In this document: piece by piece, positions 61,618 through 64,000 of the stretch
Layout of the letters: every line of letters begins with the position of its first letter
Numbering within the stretch: position 1 is the first letter of the stretch
Origin: Pedobacter glucosidilyticus
GTDB lineage: Bacteria; Bacteroidota; Bacteroidia; Sphingobacteriales; Sphingobacteriaceae
Direction of reading: 5' to 3'
NCBI RefSeq assembly: GCF_002483235.1
Contig: NZ_DLHN01000009.1
Coordinates: forward strand, 82,163-146,162
Length of the DNA stretch: 64,000 bases
Position numbers and translations under genes: made by a program
The notes under the pieces: generated by a model
Seen by the model: only the letters and a program-made list of their open reading frames with translations
The model's database searches: none
Told to the model about the DNA's origin: nothing

Positions 61618-62721
61618 TTATCCTTTCATCATTTCCACAAAATCATCAAATAAATATCTTGAATCATGTGGGCCTGGAGAAGACTCTGGGTGATATTGTA
61701 CAGAAAATGCTTTTTTACCTTTAACTCTGATACCTTCAATAGATTGGTCATTTAAGTTTAGGTGAGTTATTTCTACTTTGTTTGATTTTCTTACTTCTTC
61801 TGCAATGACACCAAAACCATGGTTTTGTGAAGTAACCTCACAATGGTCTTTAATGATGTTTTTTACAGGGTGGTTTAAGCCACGGTGGCCATTAAACATC
61901 TTCATGGTACCAATGCCATTAGCTTGTGCTAATAATTGGTGGCCAAGACATATTCCAAATAAAGGTTTATCTTCTGCAAGAATTTCTTTAACTGTATCTA
62001 TAGCATAAGGCATTGCCGCAGGGTCACCAGGGCCATTACTAATAAAGTAGCCATTAGGGTTCCATTTTTTCATTTCATCATAAGAAGTTTTAGCTGGGAA
62101 AACCTTAGCATAAACACCACGGGTAGCAAAATTTCTTAAAATATTTTTCTTAACGCCTAAATCTAAAACAGCAACTTTAACAGGTGCATTTTCATCACCA
62201 ACAAAATAAGGCTCTTTGGTACTCACCTGTGATGAAAGCTCTAAACCATCCATAGAAGGAACTTCGGCAAGTTTAGCTTTAAGCTCATCAATATCTAATA
62301 TCTCTGAAGAGATAATGGCATTCATAGCACCTTTATCTCTAATATGTCTTACCAATTCACGTGTGTCAATATCAGAAATACCTACAATATGCTCGTCTTG
62401 AAAATAATCTTGAATAGATTTTTCTGCTTCTTTTCTACTATAATTGATATTGAAGTTTTTGCACACTAGTCCAGCAATTTTGATACTTCCAGACTCAATC
62501 TCATCGGCATGTATACCATAATTACCAATATGTGCATTGGTGGTTACCATAATTTGGCCAAAATAAGAAGGGTCTGTAAAAATCTCCTGGTAACCAGTCA
62601 TCCCAGTATTAAAACAGATTTCGCCTGTTGTAGTACCAATTTTTCCAGCTGCTTTACCATGAAAAATGGTTCCATCAGCTAGAAGAAGTACAGCGGGTAA
62701 TTTTGTGTAGTATGCGTTCAT
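61618..62721 (-). CDS. carA: Carbamoyl-phosphate synthase small subunit
   Basis: A 367-residue glutamine amidotransferase that supplies ammonia to CarB for arginine and pyrimidine synthesis. The N-terminal CPSase domain opens LLLADGTIFHGKAAG, and the class I amidotransferase domain has the triad Cys in FGICLGHQLLA and His and Glu in VQYHPESSPGP. Length is close to E. coli CarA (382). carB is not adjacent, so the subunits are made from different loci. A perfect promoter lies upstream. Confidence 0.96.
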   Translation of the reverse strand: MNAYYTKLPAVLLLADGTIFHGKAAGKIGTTTGEICFNTGMTGYQEIFTDPSYFGQIMVTTNAHIGNYGIHADEIESGSIKIAGLVCKNFNINYSRKEAEKSIQDYFQDEHIVGISDIDTRELVRHIRDKGAMNAIISSEILDIDELKAKLAEVPSMDGLELSSQVSTKEPYFVGDENAPVKVAVLDLGVKKNILRNFATRGVYAKVFPAKTSYDEMKKWNPNGYFISNGPGDPAAMPYAIDTVKEILAEDKPLFGICLGHQLLAQANGIGTMKMFNGHRGLNHPVKNIIKDHCEVTSQNHGFGVIAEEVRKSNKVEITHLNLNDQSIEGIRVKGKKAFSVQYHPESSPGPHDSRYLFDDFVEMMKG

Positions 62722-62834
62722 TTGTGATTGATAAACTCTAAATGAAAATTTAATTGAAAAAGGCTATGGGATGGAATAAATTCCTTGATGTTAGTGTAAT
62801 AAATAAGAGCTTGCTTATTTTTCATCTCGGGGTG

Positions 62835-62865
62835 CAAAAGTAATAAAAATAGCATAATAGACAAA
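62835..62865 (-). promoter_or_regulatory. Consensus Bacteroidota promoter for carA
   Basis: On the minus strand TTTG (62862-62865), exactly 19 bases, then TACTTTTG (62835-62842): a perfect TTTG-N19-TAnnTTTG. The start site would be near 62828, giving a leader of about 107 nt before the carA ATG. Confidence 0.75.
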
Positions 62866-63001
62866 GTAAAAGCTCAAAATAATTATTATTTAAAATCGGC
62901 TAATCAAATATTAATACTTAAAATATTAAACATTCCATTTTCCTTTTTCTAACTTTGATGCTCGTTAGCTTCGTGAAATTAACATTATATAATTTTAAAA
63001 A

Positions 63002-63817
63002 ATGTCTGTACATAAAGAAATCAAAAGGATAACAACTCATATTTTACAAGAAATGAAAAATAGAGGTGAAAAGATAGCCATGCTTACTTCTTATGATTTC
63101 TCTATGGCAAGAGTTGTGGATGAAGGTGGGGTAGACGTTATTTTGGTTGGAGACTCTGCTTCTATGGTGATGGCCGGACATGAAACTACTTTGCCTATTA
63201 CTTTAGACCAAATGATTTATCATGCTGCATCGGTTATAAGAGCAACTAAAAGAGCTTTAGTAGTAGTTGATTTGCCTTTTGGTTCTTACCAGGGAAACTC
63301 AAAAGAAGCTTTAAACTCAGCTATCCGGATTATGAAAGAATCTGGTGCGCATGCTGTAAAATTAGAGGGTGGGACAGAAATTGTAGAATCAATCCAGAGA
63401 ATTATAGCTGCCGGCATACCTGTAATGGGACATTTAGGTTTAACGCCCCAATCTATTTATAAATTTGGAACTTATACTGTAAGAGCAAAAGAAGAAGCCG
63501 AAGCACAAAAACTTAAAGAAGATATTTTAGCTTTACAAAATGCTGGTTGTTTTTCTGTGGTATTAGAAAAAATACCTGCTGCACTAGCTAAAGAGGTAAC
63601 AGAAAGTGTACTGATTCCTACCATTGGTATTGGTGCAGGTGGTAGCTGCGATGGACAGGTTCTTGTTATTAATGATATGATTGGTTTAACCAAAGGTTTT
63701 ACCCCTAGATTTTTGAGACAATATTTAGATTTATTTACAGAAATTAATGGCGCTGTAAAGTCCTACGTGTCTGATGTTAAAAGTGGAGATTTCCCTAACG
63801 ATAAAGAACAGTATTAA
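63002..63817 (+). CDS. panB: 3-methyl-2-oxobutanoate hydroxymethyltransferase
   Basis: A 271-residue TIM-barrel enzyme that hydroxymethylates 2-oxoisovalerate with methylenetetrahydrofolate, the first step to pantothenate. The opening MLTSYDFSMARVVDEGGVDVILVGDSASMV holds metal ligands (Asp), followed by LPFGSYQ, KLEGG with catalytic Lys, GHLGLTPQS, and GIGAGGSCDGQVLVINDMIGL. Length is normal (about 264). It uses an intermediate made by the ilv operon in this window. The C-terminus is followed directly by a long repeat tract. Confidence 0.97.
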   Translation: MSVHKEIKRITTHILQEMKNRGEKIAMLTSYDFSMARVVDEGGVDVILVGDSASMVMAGHETTLPITLDQMIYHAASVIRATKRALVVVDLPFGSYQGNSKEALNSAIRIMKESGAHAVKLEGGTEIVESIQRIIAAGIPVMGHLGLTPQSIYKFGTYTVRAKEEAEAQKLKEDILALQNAGCFSVVLEKIPAALAKEVTESVLIPTIGIGAGGSCDGQVLVINDMIGLTKGFTPRFLRQYLDLFTEINGAVKSYVSDVKSGDFPNDKEQY

Positions 63818-63884
63818 TGGTTAGTTGGTTAGTTGGTTGGTTGGTTGGTTGGTTGGTTGGTTAGTTGGTTGGTTAGTTGGTTAG
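63818..63884 (+). repeat. TTGG/TTAG tetranucleotide repeat tract
   Basis: Right after the panB stop, the words TTGG and TTAG alternate for about 67 bp with period 4. A shorter related tract lies beside leuC (23757-23790 and 23877-23905). Confidence 0.85.
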
Positions 63885-63910
63885 TGAAATCCGAGTTCAA
63901 TTCACACTCT

Positions 63911-64000
63911 ATTTCCTATTTCCTATTCCCTATTCCCTATTCCTCATTTCCCATTTCCCATTTCCTATTCCCCATTTCCTATTCCCTATTTCCTATTCCC
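63911..64000 (+). repeat. Heptanucleotide repeat array running off the window
   Basis: At least 12 seven-base units of TTTCCTA, TTCCCTA, TTTCCCA and close variants fill 90 bp and continue past the edge. Units differ by one or two bases but keep the period exactly. Confidence 0.9.

Noticed and set aside
63818..64000. Terminal repeats as a CRISPR array
   Set aside because: Units are 4 and 7 bases long without unique spacers, and no cas genes are present.

Overview
The window looks like chromosome of an AT-rich member of the Bacteroidota, most likely a Sphingobacteriaceae bacterium of the Pedobacter type. The reasons are a TonB-type outer-membrane barrel with an N-terminal carboxypeptidase-regulatory-like domain, promoters of the form TTTG-N19-TAnnTTTG, few Shine-Dalgarno sequences, a long class II ketol-acid reductoisomerase, an 82-residue ATP synthase epsilon subunit, and a PIF1-HRDC-HTH helicase typical of the phylum. 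No phage, IS transposase, CRISPR array or rRNA is visible. The genus is an inference from protein style; no search was run.

Layout. 1-4.1 kb: an L-arabinose operon (araB, araD and a cut-off araA, minus strand) with a HAD phosphatase upstream. 4.2 kb: tRNA-Ser(GGA). 4.7-8.5 kb: an outer-membrane barrel receptor and a three-gene membrane/winged-helix/membrane cassette. 8.5-12.2 kb: katG, a secreted lyase-like protein and a GreA/Rnk-like protein. 12.7-20 kb: a Kef-type K+/H+ antiporter with its flavodoxin-like partner, purN, an OmpR-type two-component pair, a universal stress protein and a bestrophin-like channel.

20.2-35.3 kb: a 15-kb minus-strand branched-chain amino acid cluster, transcribed ilvE-ilvD-ilvB-ilvN-ilvC-(ModF-like ABC ATPase)-leuA-leuC-leuD-(second IPMS/citramalate synthase)-leuB. 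It is preceded by what looks like a complete transcription attenuator: a 26-codon leader peptide with 12 Ile/Leu/Val codons among its first 17, a competing antiterminator segment, and a terminator just before ilvE. This is the strongest unexpected signal in the window.

35.6-43.7 kb: atpD-atpC, a GDSL lipoprotein, an RmlD-like reductase, a peroxiredoxin, floA, tRNA-Arg(ACG), adk and obgE. 43.8-54.8 kb: a small two-gene ABC cassette, a thioesterase, AlkB-like and DUF2071 genes, a von Willebrand-type membrane protein, a TRIC channel, a GAF histidine kinase, a DivIC/FtsB-like protein, a degenerate DEAD-box protein, a fungal-type cytosine deaminase next to a shortened zeta-toxin-like gene, and an LLM flavin oxidoreductase. 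55-64 kb: eno, a ParE-type toxin-antitoxin pair, gnd, the PIF1-family helicase, carA and panB. PanB uses 2-oxoisovalerate, an intermediate of the ilv pathway.

Intergenic DNA is unusual. Several spacers carry degenerate tracts with a 7-base period, the longest running off the right end of the window. At least three copies of a CCTCACCC/CCCTCTCC element, a 118-bp imperfect palindrome and a GC-rich structured island are also present.
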